This document shows, one piece after another, positions 36,588 to 46,400 of a DNA stretch of 61,216 bases. Position numbers and translations under genes: made by a program. How positions within the stretch are numbered: position 1 is the first letter of the stretch; each line of letters begins with the position of its first letter. Below the pieces are notes generated by a model that did no database searches, was not told where the DNA came from, and saw only the letters and a list, made by a program, of their open reading frames with translations. This stretch comes from Myxococcota bacterium (lineage in GTDB: Bacteria; Myxococcota_A; Polyangia; JAAYKL01), in assembly GCA_030065855.1 (NCBI GenBank), contig JASJCT010000039.1, forward strand, positions 1 through 61,216, read 5' to 3'.

Positions 36588-39467
36588 TCAGCTTTGTAGT
36601 AGTGATGTCATAAGCTCGTTTAGGTATGATATCTCTTTTGGGTCCAGCATTTTCTGCAAACGGTCCCAGGTTAGTTCTTTGTCATCTCCTTTAATGCGCT
36701 CAAACAATGCGCTGCGCAAGGGCGAGGTAACTAGTCTCGCTACCCGTCGGCTCACTTCGTCTGGCTTAAACTGGAAAAAGGGATCCATCGTGGCCATGAT
36801 GGAGTAGAGAAAATTACCGAATACATAGTTGTGATCTATGATGCCGTGGGCAGCCTCGGAGATGAATCCGGGCACGTTCTTCCAATCGGTATAGGTCGCG
36901 GGATCCCCCAGGAATGTAATTTTGGGCTTGCCGAACCGCTCGACCGCCAGTTGCATGTACGGGCTCACCATGGGGTCGTACCCCATTTTAGACGCGGCCA
37001 CCCAGTCCACAGCCACCAGATTGTCTCCACCCAAGATAGTGCCGGTATAGTTCGGCTCGGTATCGGCAAAGATGCCAAAGGCGTCATCCGCGCTGATGTA
37101 GCCGTCTATCAACCCGAAGTGCACTGGAAAGGCCTCTAGGTAGTCGATGGTGGGGTGGTAAATGCCCAGCGACTCATTGCAGTGGTAATCCCGAAACTTG
37201 TTCTCCCTGGGCAAGGCGCCGTAAATGTTTTTAATGGTCAGCGTGTAGTAGGCGTAGGAGTGGGTCTTGTTTTTGGCAAACGAAATTCTGTAATCCGCAT
37301 CTCTCCAGGTCGGGTGAACCTCATGTCGACCCAAGGTGCGGCTGTAATCAAAGGGCTCTGTACCCTCAGATAGATCGACGATGTTGTAATTTCGCGGTTT
37401 GTAACCCACATACCGAGCCAATGTGGGCACGTCCCGGTTAGTAAAAAACACGGCATAGGTGCTCCTGGCCTCGACCAATGAGATGTTTTCGTATCCCCTT
37501 TCGCTGATGCGGTCGATCAGGTGTTCCACCAAATCCGGATCAGTAAAGGTCGACCTATCGGACAAGGAGTACATAAAGCTGAAACTCGGTTTGACGACAA
37601 TGGAGAAGCCCTGTTTGGTCTTGCCCGATGCAACCCGGGCCGCTTCGAGGCCCTCGAAAAACCCGGTCAAAGTCAGCACTTCGTCAAGCGCCCCGAATCT
37701 ATCCGGCCGTTTTACAGCAGCCACTTTTGCTGTGGATTGACTGCGGCGGGGTGCCAAGTTGAGCACGTGCATGTTTTCTTCCAAGGCCAGGACAGACTGC
37801 ATCTCGGATCCGGGTAGCTGCACCACACGTCGTTGAAAAGTCGCCGTGGGAAAGTGATCGTTATTGATTTCGAGCAGACATTCGTCGCCGTCAATCAGCC
37901 TGTCTCCTAATGCCCGGTCAATTGATTGTGGTTCATTTTCTTTTACGGCGAGATCCATGGAGACCAACTGTCCCACGACGTCGCTCATTACCTCTTTGAT
38001 CTCAGTTTTCAGTGCGCCTTGGGCCAGGGTTTTCAACACCCCGCACCGAATGTGCACTCGAAACAGATCTGCCCCGGGTTCGACAGCGCAAAAATAATTG
38101 TAATAAAGAGGGGGGGTGCGCAAGCTGGATATGATCCCGTTTTCCCCTTCGCCGCTCGTGCGGTTTGTAACCGGGATCAGCTCTTTCCCATCGATGCGAA
38201 GCCTGCCTTTAGTGTCTGTCAAGCGGTAGATCTCCGAAGTATAGCCAAGGGCCGCGTTGATATCTCGCCATTTACTAAGTTCGGTTGCCACCGCAGATGT
38301 CTCGAGTTCCTGCCACAGCTTTTTGTGGCGTTCCTTTAGCCGGTCCAGTTTCATCTCAAACGGCAACTGCTTGCGCGTTATTTTCTGCGCGGTGAACCTT
38401 AGATCTATCTCTACTGCTGCCTGCCGATGATGGGATGGCGCTTCACCGTGGATCTCGCTGAAGCTCAACTGACACCCCGCTTCTATTTCGAAAAGGCGCC
38501 CTGTGAATCGATATTCCCCCTGATGAAGCTGCAACGTTAGCCCTGGTATTGCGTGGTCGGTGATGGCAAACCGGCGCCACCTGCCCCTATCTCGAAACAC
38601 CAATCCAATGTCGCTAAACGCCGCGTTGTCCCCCATTGGAAAGCCCTTGTCGTGAACCCCTGAGAAAAAGAAGAGGTCGGTCTCCTCGCCACCGTACTGA
38701 CACCGGCCACTTATCACGAGGTTGGTGTAGGCCGCTTCGTAGGTCGGCTTCACAGCACGGAAATAATCGCTGATTTCCCTGTTTACAAAGGAGAAGAACG
38801 CAGCTGTCATGCGCATTCGATTGAGCGGGGTGTCGTCGCTGGGCGTGCGCATGGAAAGTACCATTTCTGGGAAATCTTCCACGTGGTAGTGGATGATCCC
38901 GCGGGCGACCAACTGCCGGGCGCTACCCTCGACTGTTTCCACCTTGGCAAACAGGGTGGTTTGATCCTCAAGGATGTCGAATTCTCCCTTATCGTGGACA
39001 ATGACTTTATACCCTGAAAACCGATAGTCTCGACCATCTTGCCCTTTGAAATCGAATTTGTAGGAGATGCGACGGCCGCCGGTTTTGGGGTCGATCCAGT
39101 ACAGGCCATACTCTCCGTTTGCGATGGGTAATTTCTCTCCCAATGTCTTGGGTACGCTCACCCAGCCGGTCATGGGTGCGCGGCGTCCTGATGGCGCAAT
39201 AAACGCCTTAAAGTCATCGACCCGCAGGGTTACTTCGTACGCGAGTTTGTTACCCTGCTTCTTTCCCATCGCGTAGTCTTCGAGGTACTGCGCTTCCCCA
39301 GGGTCTGAATCCGGGTCGGTTGGAGACGGCACTGGTGGGTGCAACATCGCCATGTATCCCCACATGGTTTCGGTGAGTTCAAAGTCATTGGCTGTGGCAG
39401 GCACTGGTTTGGGTTTTCTAAACCAGTCTCTAAGCCATTCGAACTTAAAAAACTCGGCCATTGTCAT
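36588..39467 (-). CDS. Very large DUF362-domain protein
   Basis: A 959-residue soluble protein. The C-terminal about 350 residues match DUF362: YENISLVEARSTYAVF, LPRENKFRDYH..., FGLIDGYISADDAFG, GDNLVAVDWVAASKMGYDP. The first about 560 residues are beta-rich and contain two similar blocks (about 60-220 and 270-400); the stretch YRFSGYKVIVHDKG...LEDQTTLFAKVE recalls accessory domains of bacterial cholesterol-oxidase-like GMC proteins, a memory-based impression. No iron-sulfur cysteines typical of some DUF362 ferredoxins are seen. The function is unknown. The fusion is unusual. Confidence 0.7.
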   Translation of the reverse strand: MTMAEFFKFEWLRDWFRKPKPVPATANDFELTETMWGYMAMLHPPVPSPTDPDSDPGEAQYLEDYAMGKKQGNKLAYEVTLRVDDFKAFIAPSGRRAPMTGWVSVPKTLGEKLPIANGEYGLYWIDPKTGGRRISYKFDFKGQDGRDYRFSGYKVIVHDKGEFDILEDQTTLFAKVETVEGSARQLVARGIIHYHVEDFPEMVLSMRTPSDDTPLNRMRMTAAFFSFVNREISDYFRAVKPTYEAAYTNLVISGRCQYGGEETDLFFFSGVHDKGFPMGDNAAFSDIGLVFRDRGRWRRFAITDHAIPGLTLQLHQGEYRFTGRLFEIEAGCQLSFSEIHGEAPSHHRQAAVEIDLRFTAQKITRKQLPFEMKLDRLKERHKKLWQELETSAVATELSKWRDINAALGYTSEIYRLTDTKGRLRIDGKELIPVTNRTSGEGENGIISSLRTPPLYYNYFCAVEPGADLFRVHIRCGVLKTLAQGALKTEIKEVMSDVVGQLVSMDLAVKENEPQSIDRALGDRLIDGDECLLEINNDHFPTATFQRRVVQLPGSEMQSVLALEENMHVLNLAPRRSQSTAKVAAVKRPDRFGALDEVLTLTGFFEGLEAARVASGKTKQGFSIVVKPSFSFMYSLSDRSTFTDPDLVEHLIDRISERGYENISLVEARSTYAVFFTNRDVPTLARYVGYKPRNYNIVDLSEGTEPFDYSRTLGRHEVHPTWRDADYRISFAKNKTHSYAYYTLTIKNIYGALPRENKFRDYHCNESLGIYHPTIDYLEAFPVHFGLIDGYISADDAFGIFADTEPNYTGTILGGDNLVAVDWVAASKMGYDPMVSPYMQLAVERFGKPKITFLGDPATYTDWKNVPGFISEAAHGIIDHNYVFGNFLYSIMATMDPFFQFKPDEVSRRVARLVTSPLRSALFERIKGDDKELTWDRLQKMLDPKEISYLNELMTSLLQS

Positions 39468-39516
39468 TGGCGATGCCCTCCCATGCGCGTGTGCGCTTTG
39501 GCTGCTTTTTCAAAAC

Positions 39517-39545
39517 TTGACAGTAACTTGTTCGTGAAATTTAAT
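39517..39545 (+). promoter_or_regulatory. Sigma-70-like promoter for lipoprotein gene
   Basis: TTGACA (39517-39522), 17-bp spacer, TTTAAT (39540-39545): a near-consensus promoter about 90 bp before the ATG at 39635, in a strongly AT-rich stretch. Direction matches the downstream small lipoprotein gene. Confidence 0.6.
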
Positions 39546-39634
39546 ATATTTTATACACATAAAAAAGGTCGCATCACAACCCCATCGAGATTGGGGTGTG
39601 CAATGCCAACCGGGGCGTCCACAAGAGAGGGGGT

Positions 39635-40027
39635 ATGATGGAAAGAGTCGAAAAAACCAAACGACACATTGCCGTGCCAATGTTCCTGCTGCTAGCAACG
39701 GCATGCGGCGACCTGATCATCAGGGATGATGGAAAGGTAAAGCTCGGTCTTGAAGAATGCGACGGGGTATCGTTCCAAATTCTCGTCAAGCAGTCGGGCA
39801 AACCAAATACGAGTAAGGTGGTTAAAGTCGAAGATGGGGAGCTCGAGTTCGACGTCAGCTCAGCTGGCTATGATTTTGACCGCCAGATCACAGTTCAGAT
39901 CATGGCCGTGGGTTCAGGTGCCGAGGCATGTGGCATCTCTGGGGTGCTGGAATTCAATGGTACAGCTGAATCGACCGGGATCGGAGATCACAAGATCAGC
40001 CTCGGTGATTTCAAGGAGCGCTCATAG
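39635..40027 (+). CDS. Small putative lipoprotein
   Basis: A 130-residue protein with no recognised family. MMERVEKTKRHIAVPMFLLLATAC gives a short basic start, hydrophobic core and lipobox (LATAC). The mature domain is beta-rich with alternating residues (VSFQILVKQSGKPNTSKVVKVEDGELEFDVSSAG, split). AGAGGGGG precedes the ATG at 39635; an ATG immediately after is in the same frame. A near-consensus promoter lies upstream, so it is probably monocistronic. Confidence 0.65.
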   Translation: MMERVEKTKRHIAVPMFLLLATACGDLIIRDDGKVKLGLEECDGVSFQILVKQSGKPNTSKVVKVEDGELEFDVSSAGYDFDRQITVQIMAVGSGAEACGISGVLEFNGTAESTGIGDHKISLGDFKERS

Positions 40028-40071
40028 AAGAAAAGGGAACGCAACACCAAGGCAGCACCCCCTTTCCCGGT

Positions 40072-40395
40072 TCAACAGAACTGTTTTTCGGACTCTGTGC
40101 GACGATAAAGCACTTTCCCGTACACGTCGATGTGTTGTTTTAATGCCTGATGCTTGACCTCTTTGTAGTTTGTGACATCAAAAATATAAGGGAGGGGCAA
40201 CTCGTCCAACTCCAAAACAACATTGCCCAATAAGTCTTGATCAATATCGCCGAAAAGAGCAATGTCAATATCTGAGTTCGCTTCCTGTGTCCCTTGGGCG
40301 CGAGAGCCAAAGATGCGAACCTCCCGAATCCTAACGTGTTTTTTGAATACGGTTTCGATAAGCGAGAACTCCGATGGGGTCAATCCAAAGGTCAT
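40072..40395 (-). CDS. MNT-type nucleotidyltransferase antitoxin
   Basis: A 107-residue minimal nucleotidyltransferase. G30-S31 in IFGSRAQGTQEANSDIDIAL gives the GS(x)10DxD signature with D42 and D44, and a third acidic residue may be D73 (IFDV). In HEPN/MNT modules the MNT protein adenylylates or neutralises the HEPN ribonuclease. Its ATG overlaps the HEPN stop by 4 bp (ATGA). All catalytic residues are intact, so chemical modification of the partner is plausible. HI0073-like is the closest named relative. Confidence 0.88.
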   Translation of the reverse strand: MTFGLTPSEFSLIETVFKKHVRIREVRIFGSRAQGTQEANSDIDIALFGDIDQDLLGNVVLELDELPLPYIFDVTNYKEVKHQALKQHIDVYGKVLYRRTESEKQFC

Positions 40396-40805
40396 TCCTC
40401 GATACTCTTTTCTTTTAGCAACGTAAAAACCTGATCGAATGCATCGAGATACGCTGCCCCTATCCTCTCGATCGTCGCTTCGAAAGTATCGCGTTCATAA
40501 ACATGACTCATCAGGTTGCGCCGCTTCAACATGTCTATCCATAGCTGACCATTTTGGATGATCTTTGCTGCAAAAGCAGCTTTGATCACCGACCGAGGTG
40601 TGATTTGTTCGAGAAGGATGCCGGAGTGTGTCAAGTAGTCCTTAAGTGTTTTCCACGCCAATTCGAAGGTGTATTCAAATCTCTGGATGACACCTTCTTT
40701 TTCGAGATCCGAGAGTGTCGAGATGTCGTTTCGAAAAGCATCTTGCAACAGTACATATGCCTTTTCGAAATTCTCTAACCGTTGTTTCCAGCGGGGTGTT
40801 TCCAT
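40392..40805 (-). CDS. HEPN ribonuclease toxin (HI0074-like)
   Basis: A 137-residue all-helical HEPN protein. The conserved R(x4)H motif appears as RNLMSH (R96 to H101), and W-K residues in ELAWKTLKDYL are family-typical. GGGAG lies 9 bp before the ATG at 40805; an alternative ATG at 40814 has it abutting. The longer frame to 41096 is not supported. It is first in the HEPN/MNT operon, with the MNT gene overlapping. Intact R and H suggest an active RNase. Confidence 0.88.
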   Translation of the reverse strand: METPRWKQRLENFEKAYVLLQDAFRNDISTLSDLEKEGVIQRFEYTFELAWKTLKDYLTHSGILLEQITPRSVIKAAFAAKIIQNGQLWIDMLKRRNLMSHVYERDTFEATIERIGAAYLDAFDQVFTLLKEKSIEE

Positions 40806-40893
40806 CGTTCGCATCTCCCTAACAGATACGATAAAATTATCATAGGTTCTCGATTCAAAAAGTAAAAAAAGCTGCTGGGCGGCCGCTATCGAA

Positions 40894-42024
40894 TTAAGCC
40901 ATACCTGACAGATGATCGAACACCTCGCCGTCAGTTGTGAGATACCCCCCGGCAGCTTGGGCTGTGAGGCACGAATGAATGGGTAACACGCCCAACAAAT
41001 GGCCTGGTTGGTAGTTGTCGATCCAAGGGCGCGGCAGGGAAATGATGCCGTGTTCCTGTGAAATGGATCGAACAGATGCCCCTGGTATCGGCCCATGCCA
41101 GCCGGTGGTTGTCAGTGGGACGACAGCGCCATAGGACGGACGACCATCCCCTGTGATGAGTGATTCCTTGCCCAGGTGGATAGCACCACCGTAGACCACG
41201 ACCTCGCCACGATCCGGATATGTGGCAATAATGGGACAGGCCAAGGCAACGCCGATGTGGTCAGTAGCGCAGGAACCGAGCTCAGCCTGCATTACATCGT
41301 AGAAGACAAAATTGCCGGGCCGGATTTCATCCATGCCTAAAAAATCGTCTGCGATGCTGCAGCACGGGGTATCGCCGATGGAAAGTACCACCTCTGGCCA
41401 ATCGCGGACAACTTCAGCTTTCAAAGAGCGCATCTTTTGGGTGGTCTCGTTGTGGATCGCCCTGATTTCATCCGGGCTGCGGGCTTCGTATGCATTGCCC
41501 GCGTGGGTGAGAAACCCCTTGAACACCAACTTCTTGGAGGATTTGATCGCGGCGAGCACGTGGGCAATTTCAGCAGTATCCTCCCTTAGAATACCCGTTC
41601 GATGGTATCCGCAGTCAATCTCGATAAACACGCCGAGCTCAGCAGTAAGCGCTGCGTCAAGGGCGACCGCAGTGGATGCGGATACGATCAGGCAGCTGAG
41701 GGAAATCTGATGGGCCAGTGCATTGATCGCTTGCTTTTGCCTAATATTCGCTGGCACCGCAATGACAATGTCTGCTACCCCGTCTGCGGCAAAGTACTGG
41801 GCCATGCGAACAGACGAAACAGTAATGGCATTCACACCCGCCTCTTTAAACCACTTGCCGATACAGCGGGATTGATGGGTCTTGAAGTGGGGTCGGAATG
41901 CAACGCTGTTTGCGCGCGCTTTGTCCAGCATCCTCGCGATGTTTTGCCTGCACTTTTGCCCGTCGAGCACCAGGGTCGGTGCGGTGATTTTTTCTCTATA
42001 ATCAATGGCCGCGCGGGGGGGCAT
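40894..42024 (-). CDS. PLP-dependent D-amino-acid enzyme (D-threonine aldolase/DSD1-like)
   Basis: A 376-residue fold-type III PLP enzyme. TPTLVLDGQKCRQNIARM opens the alanine-racemase-like barrel, and RPHFKTHQS carries the PLP lysine. The C-terminal region has a metal-like HGIIS site typical of D-serine dehydratase (DSD1) and D-threonine aldolase, so zinc is likely. GGAGTATATC precedes the ATG at 42024. It would degrade D-serine, D-threonine or D-beta-hydroxyamino acids. It diverges from the nitroreductase gene. Confidence 0.82.
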   Translation of the reverse strand: MPPRAAIDYREKITAPTLVLDGQKCRQNIARMLDKARANSVAFRPHFKTHQSRCIGKWFKEAGVNAITVSSVRMAQYFAADGVADIVIAVPANIRQKQAINALAHQISLSCLIVSASTAVALDAALTAELGVFIEIDCGYHRTGILREDTAEIAHVLAAIKSSKKLVFKGFLTHAGNAYEARSPDEIRAIHNETTQKMRSLKAEVVRDWPEVVLSIGDTPCCSIADDFLGMDEIRPGNFVFYDVMQAELGSCATDHIGVALACPIIATYPDRGEVVVYGGAIHLGKESLITGDGRPSYGAVVPLTTTGWHGPIPGASVRSISQEHGIISLPRPWIDNYQPGHLLGVLPIHSCLTAQAAGGYLTTDGEVFDHLSGMA

Positions 42025-42080
42025 GATATACTCCTTGTTTGGCGCTTTGTGATCTCACATAAACTGTGTCAGTATTGGGC

Positions 42081-42989
42081 ATGTTTCATTTGTCGACAAC
42101 CCGAATTGATGAACAGCGATGTATTGGTTGCGGTGCTTGCGCATCGATTTGTCCGACCCAGAGCCTGGCAGTAGTGGATGGCACAGCTGCGGTCGTCAAT
42201 GATCGCTCCCTTCAGTGCGGACAATGCGCTGCCGTGTGTCCGAGCAGTGCGATCACTGTAACGGGTATCGAGCCAGATGCGCTTGCCTTGGCTTCAATAC
42301 CGCCACCACATGATGCCCTGGTGCCTTACGGCAAATTCGATATATCAACGCTTTTTTGCCTGATGCAATCCCGACGGTCATGCCGCCTATACTCAGATGC
42401 GCCCGTGGACAAGAAGATCCTAGAGGATTTGGTAAAAATCGGATCTACTGCCCCGTCTGGCACCAATAGCCAGCTGTGGACGTTCACCGTGTTGCCCCAT
42501 CGGGCTGCGGTGGAACGACTCGCAAAGGAAGTTTCCGTTGTCTTTGAAAAAGTCAACAGGCTGGCCCAGAGCCGGATAGCGCGATTGCACTCGAAGATCT
42601 TCTCCAAAGGCGTGTTGGGAAAATACTATCGCGAGCATTACGAAACCGTAAAAGAAGCGATGCGGCAATGGAACGAGGAAGGGCGGGATCGCCTCTTTCA
42701 CGGGGCCACCGCGGTTATGCTCATCGGAATGAAACCAGGCGCCTCCTGCCCGTGTGAAGATGCGGCAATGGCGTCTCAGAACATACTGCTCGCAGCCCAT
42801 GCCATGGGCCTGGGCACGTGTATGGTCGGTTTTGCTGTGGCAGCCATGAAACGCGCGCCTGAAATTAAGCTCTCCGTTGGCATTCCCCAAGAGGAGACCA
42901 TCTATTCGGCCATTGCTCTGGGCATTCCCACCGTGCGTTATCTGAGGCCGGCAGGCAGGAAAAAACCAGTGATGCGATACGCGGATTAA
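42081..42989 (+). CDS. Iron-sulfur nitroreductase-family protein
   Basis: A 302-residue fusion. The N-terminal 60 residues hold two 4Fe-4S ferredoxin motifs (CIGCGACASICP and CGQCAAVCP). The nitroreductase domain follows, with QSRRSCRLYSDAPVDKKIL, IGSTAPSGTNSQLWTF (FMN site) and AHAMGLGTCMVGF. Such fusions occur in anaerobes, where they reduce unknown substrates with ferredoxin electrons. The start is either the ATG at 42081 or a GTG at 42066; no strong ribosome site decides it. A YfhL-type ferredoxin gene follows 98 bp later and may supply electrons. Confidence 0.85.
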   Translation: MFHLSTTRIDEQRCIGCGACASICPTQSLAVVDGTAAVVNDRSLQCGQCAAVCPSSAITVTGIEPDALALASIPPPHDALVPYGKFDISTLFCLMQSRRSCRLYSDAPVDKKILEDLVKIGSTAPSGTNSQLWTFTVLPHRAAVERLAKEVSVVFEKVNRLAQSRIARLHSKIFSKGVLGKYYREHYETVKEAMRQWNEEGRDRLFHGATAVMLIGMKPGASCPCEDAAMASQNILLAAHAMGLGTCMVGFAVAAMKRAPEIKLSVGIPQEETIYSAIALGIPTVRYLRPAGRKKPVMRYAD

Positions 42990-43087
42990 GCCCCTCTGAC
43001 TGCTTGTGTTCATAAAGGTGGTTTGAAGTTGTCGTAAGCAGCCGCTATCCATTGACTGAACGATGGGAACTGCCTATAGTCGCCTGC

Positions 43088-43378
43088 GTGAGCCTTTATA
43101 TCACCGAAGATTGCATCAATTGCGGCGCATGCGACGAGACGTGCCCAGTAAGCGCCATCAGCGAAGACGTCGAGAATTCCATTCGGGTGATAGATCCAGA
43201 GCGCTGTACCGAATGCGTGGGCTTTTACGAGCGCACGATGTGTCAGGTAGAGTGCCCGGTCGAGTGCTGCCTGCCAGATCCTGAGCGACGAGAAACAGCT
43301 GAAGCACTGTTCAAGCGGGCAAAGCAACTCCACCCAAACCATGATTTTCCCTCACCGCCGCCGTCCCATTTTAAATAA
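43088..43378 (+). CDS. YfhL-type 2[4Fe-4S] ferredoxin
   Basis: A 96-residue ferredoxin. The GTG at 43088 begins VSLYITEDCINCGAC, aligned with the YfhL start ALLITKKCINC, while the upstream TTG at 43052 would add an unusual leader. The two clusters are CINCGACDETCP and CTECVGFYERTMCQVECP, the second with the family's long insertion. It donates electrons to the adjacent nitroreductase or other partners. The C-terminal tail is not conserved. Confidence 0.82.
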   Translation: MSLYITEDCINCGACDETCPVSAISEDVENSIRVIDPERCTECVGFYERTMCQVECPVECCLPDPERRETAEALFKRAKQLHPNHDFPSPPPSHFK

Positions 43379-43424
43379 TACCCCGGCCCTACAATGCGTT
43401 TTTATGAATAGGTTTAATAAAGCA

Positions 43425-46400
43425 CTATCCGTTCGCGGCGATGGCTTGAGACACGGTATTGAGACGCACGGAAACCATCTTGGAAACACCGGGCTCCTCC
43501 ATGGTTACACCGTACAGAGTGTCACTCCGCTCCATGGTCAGCTTAGAGTGCGTAATAATAATGAACTGGGATCGATCGCACATTTGATGAACAATATCGA
43601 TGAATCGATCCACATTGGCTTCGTCGAGCGGTGCATCCACCTCGTCGAGGATGCAAAACGGGCTGGGCCGGTGGAGGAATATGGCAAATAGAAGCGCCAC
43701 AGCTGTGAGGGCTTTTTCCCCGCCACTCATCAGCTCCACATTGCCCAGGCGCTTCCCTGGCGGTTGTGCTGCGATATCAACCCCGGAATGCAGCATGTCT
43801 GAGGGGTCTGTCAGTAAGAGCTCGGCGCGCCCGCCCTTGAATAGCCGCGGGAAAATTTCCTTGAACTTCTCATTTATATCGTCAAACGTCTCCCTGAAGC
43901 GACGGCGCGAATCCCGGTCCATTCGGTCTATGGATCGCTGCAGATCTTCTAGGGCCTGATCCAGATCTGTTTTTTGCGCGGCCAGTTCTTCGCACCGCTT
44001 GCTCTCGCTCTCAAATTCATCAATCGCGGCCAGATTGATGGGTCCCATGCGGTCGATGAGATGGGAGAGCTCATCGATGCGGGCGCGCGTATCTTCGCCT
44101 GGGATCGATCGCAGGTGGTAATCCCCGATGACGCGCAACAAGTCGCAGCCGTTTCGATCTGCTACGCGCTTGAACAGGTGATCCATATCGAGGGCGACCT
44201 CCCGATCGCCCATTTTGAGCTCAGAGATCTCAGTAGCCAGGGCTTCAACCCCGGCGCGCTGTGCCTTTTGATCTGCTTCAGCCCCTGCAACTTCTGCTGC
44301 TGCTAGTCGCTGGGCTTCTCTTAATGCTTCGATTTTTTCGGTAACAACAATATTCTCGTCGAGTTTCAGGTTGAGTCGCTCTCGCTGCAAAAAGGCCTGG
44401 CCCGCGGCTCGTCCTATCTCTGACGCGGTCAAGCGGCGATGGTCAACCATCTTTGCTACGTTCTTCTCGACATCTGCGCACGTGGTTTCGAGTTGGCGCT
44501 TGCGATCGATCGCGTTTTGCCACTGTTGTTCAAGGGCAGCAAGCTGCACGCGCAGGTCTGAGACCGCGGCTGATAGTCTGTCAGCTTCACTGCGACAGGC
44601 CTCGATCTTCGCGTTCTGATCGACCAATGACGCTTCCAGCGTGTCAATTTCGATACGGGATTTTTCTTCCTCCTCAATCGCCCGCTCCCGATCGATGCGC
44701 GCTTGGGCGAGCATTTCTCCCTGGTGCGCGATTTCCCGTTCTATTGTCTCAAATCGTTGACCCAGGCGTTCTAAGTCTTCGACAGCGCGGACATTGTCCT
44801 TGCGCACCTCAGCGAGGGCTATTTCCTGTGCCTGCGCGTCCTGCCTGGCCAGATCGCCCGCTCCTTTGCGAATTGCGAGTTCCTCTTTGAGCACCTCGAA
44901 TCGCTCTTCCAGTTCATCTCGGCGCCGGGTCAATGTTTCGATTTCGTCTGTAAGCTCGCGCACTTGGCGTTTTTGTTTGAGCAAGTCCGCCCCTGCTGAG
45001 CCAGATCGCCCGCCCCGCATCACGCCAGTGATCTCGAGCAGCTGGCCATCCAAGGTGACGAACGCTGCCTGGCCGTTGCTTGCGTTCCAGAGGTGTTTGG
45101 CCTGCTCAAGGGTCTCGACGACAAAGACACCGGCGAGCAGGGGCTCTGTAAACCCGATCGCCTCTGTATCTATTGTCAAAAAGTCCACCAGTGGGCCAAG
45201 GACCATCTCGGTATCCAACGCCAATGTGTCGGACACTGGGTTAGGAACGAGGCCGTCTTTGGCCAGGACAGCCACGCGGCCCATGTCTTGTTCTTTGAGA
45301 AATTCGAGCAGCTCAAAGCCGGCATTCCGATCTCGGACGATGAGGGCTTGCAATCGATCCCCAAGTGCAGCAGCCAGGGCCTTTTCATAGCGTTCGGGGC
45401 ACTCGATGGCGTCGATAAGCAATCCCTCAAGAAGCCCCCTATCGTCTTTATCGAGCAGCGCAACTGCGTCTCGGACCGCGCGATCGTGGCTCTCCAAGCC
45501 CTTCATGACCTCTTCGAGAGATGCCTTTCGCGATAGCTTTGCCTGCAATGCATCTCGAACAGCGAGTCTCTCTTCATCGCAGGTATCGACCTGGTGATTG
45601 AGCTGATCGAGCATCTCTGCTTCTCGCTCTTCTGTTTCCCGGGCAGACGAGAGTTGCTGTTCGACCTCTGCTTTCTTTTCCGACAGCAGTGAGGCCTGCT
45701 GGGTGAGCGCTTCGGCGTTTTTTGTCACCGCGTCTCGCTCTTCCTGAATGGTCGCAATCCTCAATTGGATGTCATCCATTCTCTGGCCCAGGTTCTCAAT
45801 CGCGCTTTTTGACGCTGCCTGACGCGCGCGCGCGCGACTGACCTGGTCTCGTCCGGCATTGTGCTCGTCTGCCAAGGTTTCCAAGCGGTCTTTGGCCTGA
45901 TCTGCCTGCAAAGCCAACGCCTCGTGACTTGTGGTTGCATTGGCCCGCTCCTTTTCGATGCGAGCGATCTGCTCTAACAGCAGTTGGGACTCGTCGCCGA
46001 TCTCTTGAAGTTGCTGCCGCGCTGCAGTCACCTGTTCGGCAGCACTTGCCTCTTGCATCTGATAGCGGCCAACCGCCTCGACAAGATGGCGCACTTCGTT
46101 CTCAAGAACCTGGATTTCTTTATTTATTTCGTAACCTTGCGCTGTTTTCTCGTCTAGCCGAGACTGGGTATCCCGCTCGTCCAAGCGCAGTGTCTCGACC
46201 CGGGTTTCAGTCGCTGCCAAGGCGTTTTTCCCGGTCTCGTAGGATGCTTCCTGCTCTTGTAACGATTCTTTTATAACGAGCCCTTGCGCTCTGAGCTCCA
46301 GGTATCTATGGCTCGCGATGTAGAGATCGAGATCGGTCTGCTCAGCCCGGTACCGCTTAAAGCGCTGGGCTTTCTTGGCTTGACGGTTCAGGCTGGCGAG

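Noticed and set aside
40806..41096. N-terminal extension of HEPN frame
   Set aside because: It overlaps the 3' end of the D-amino-acid enzyme gene and lacks family similarity; GGGAG supports the start at 40805.
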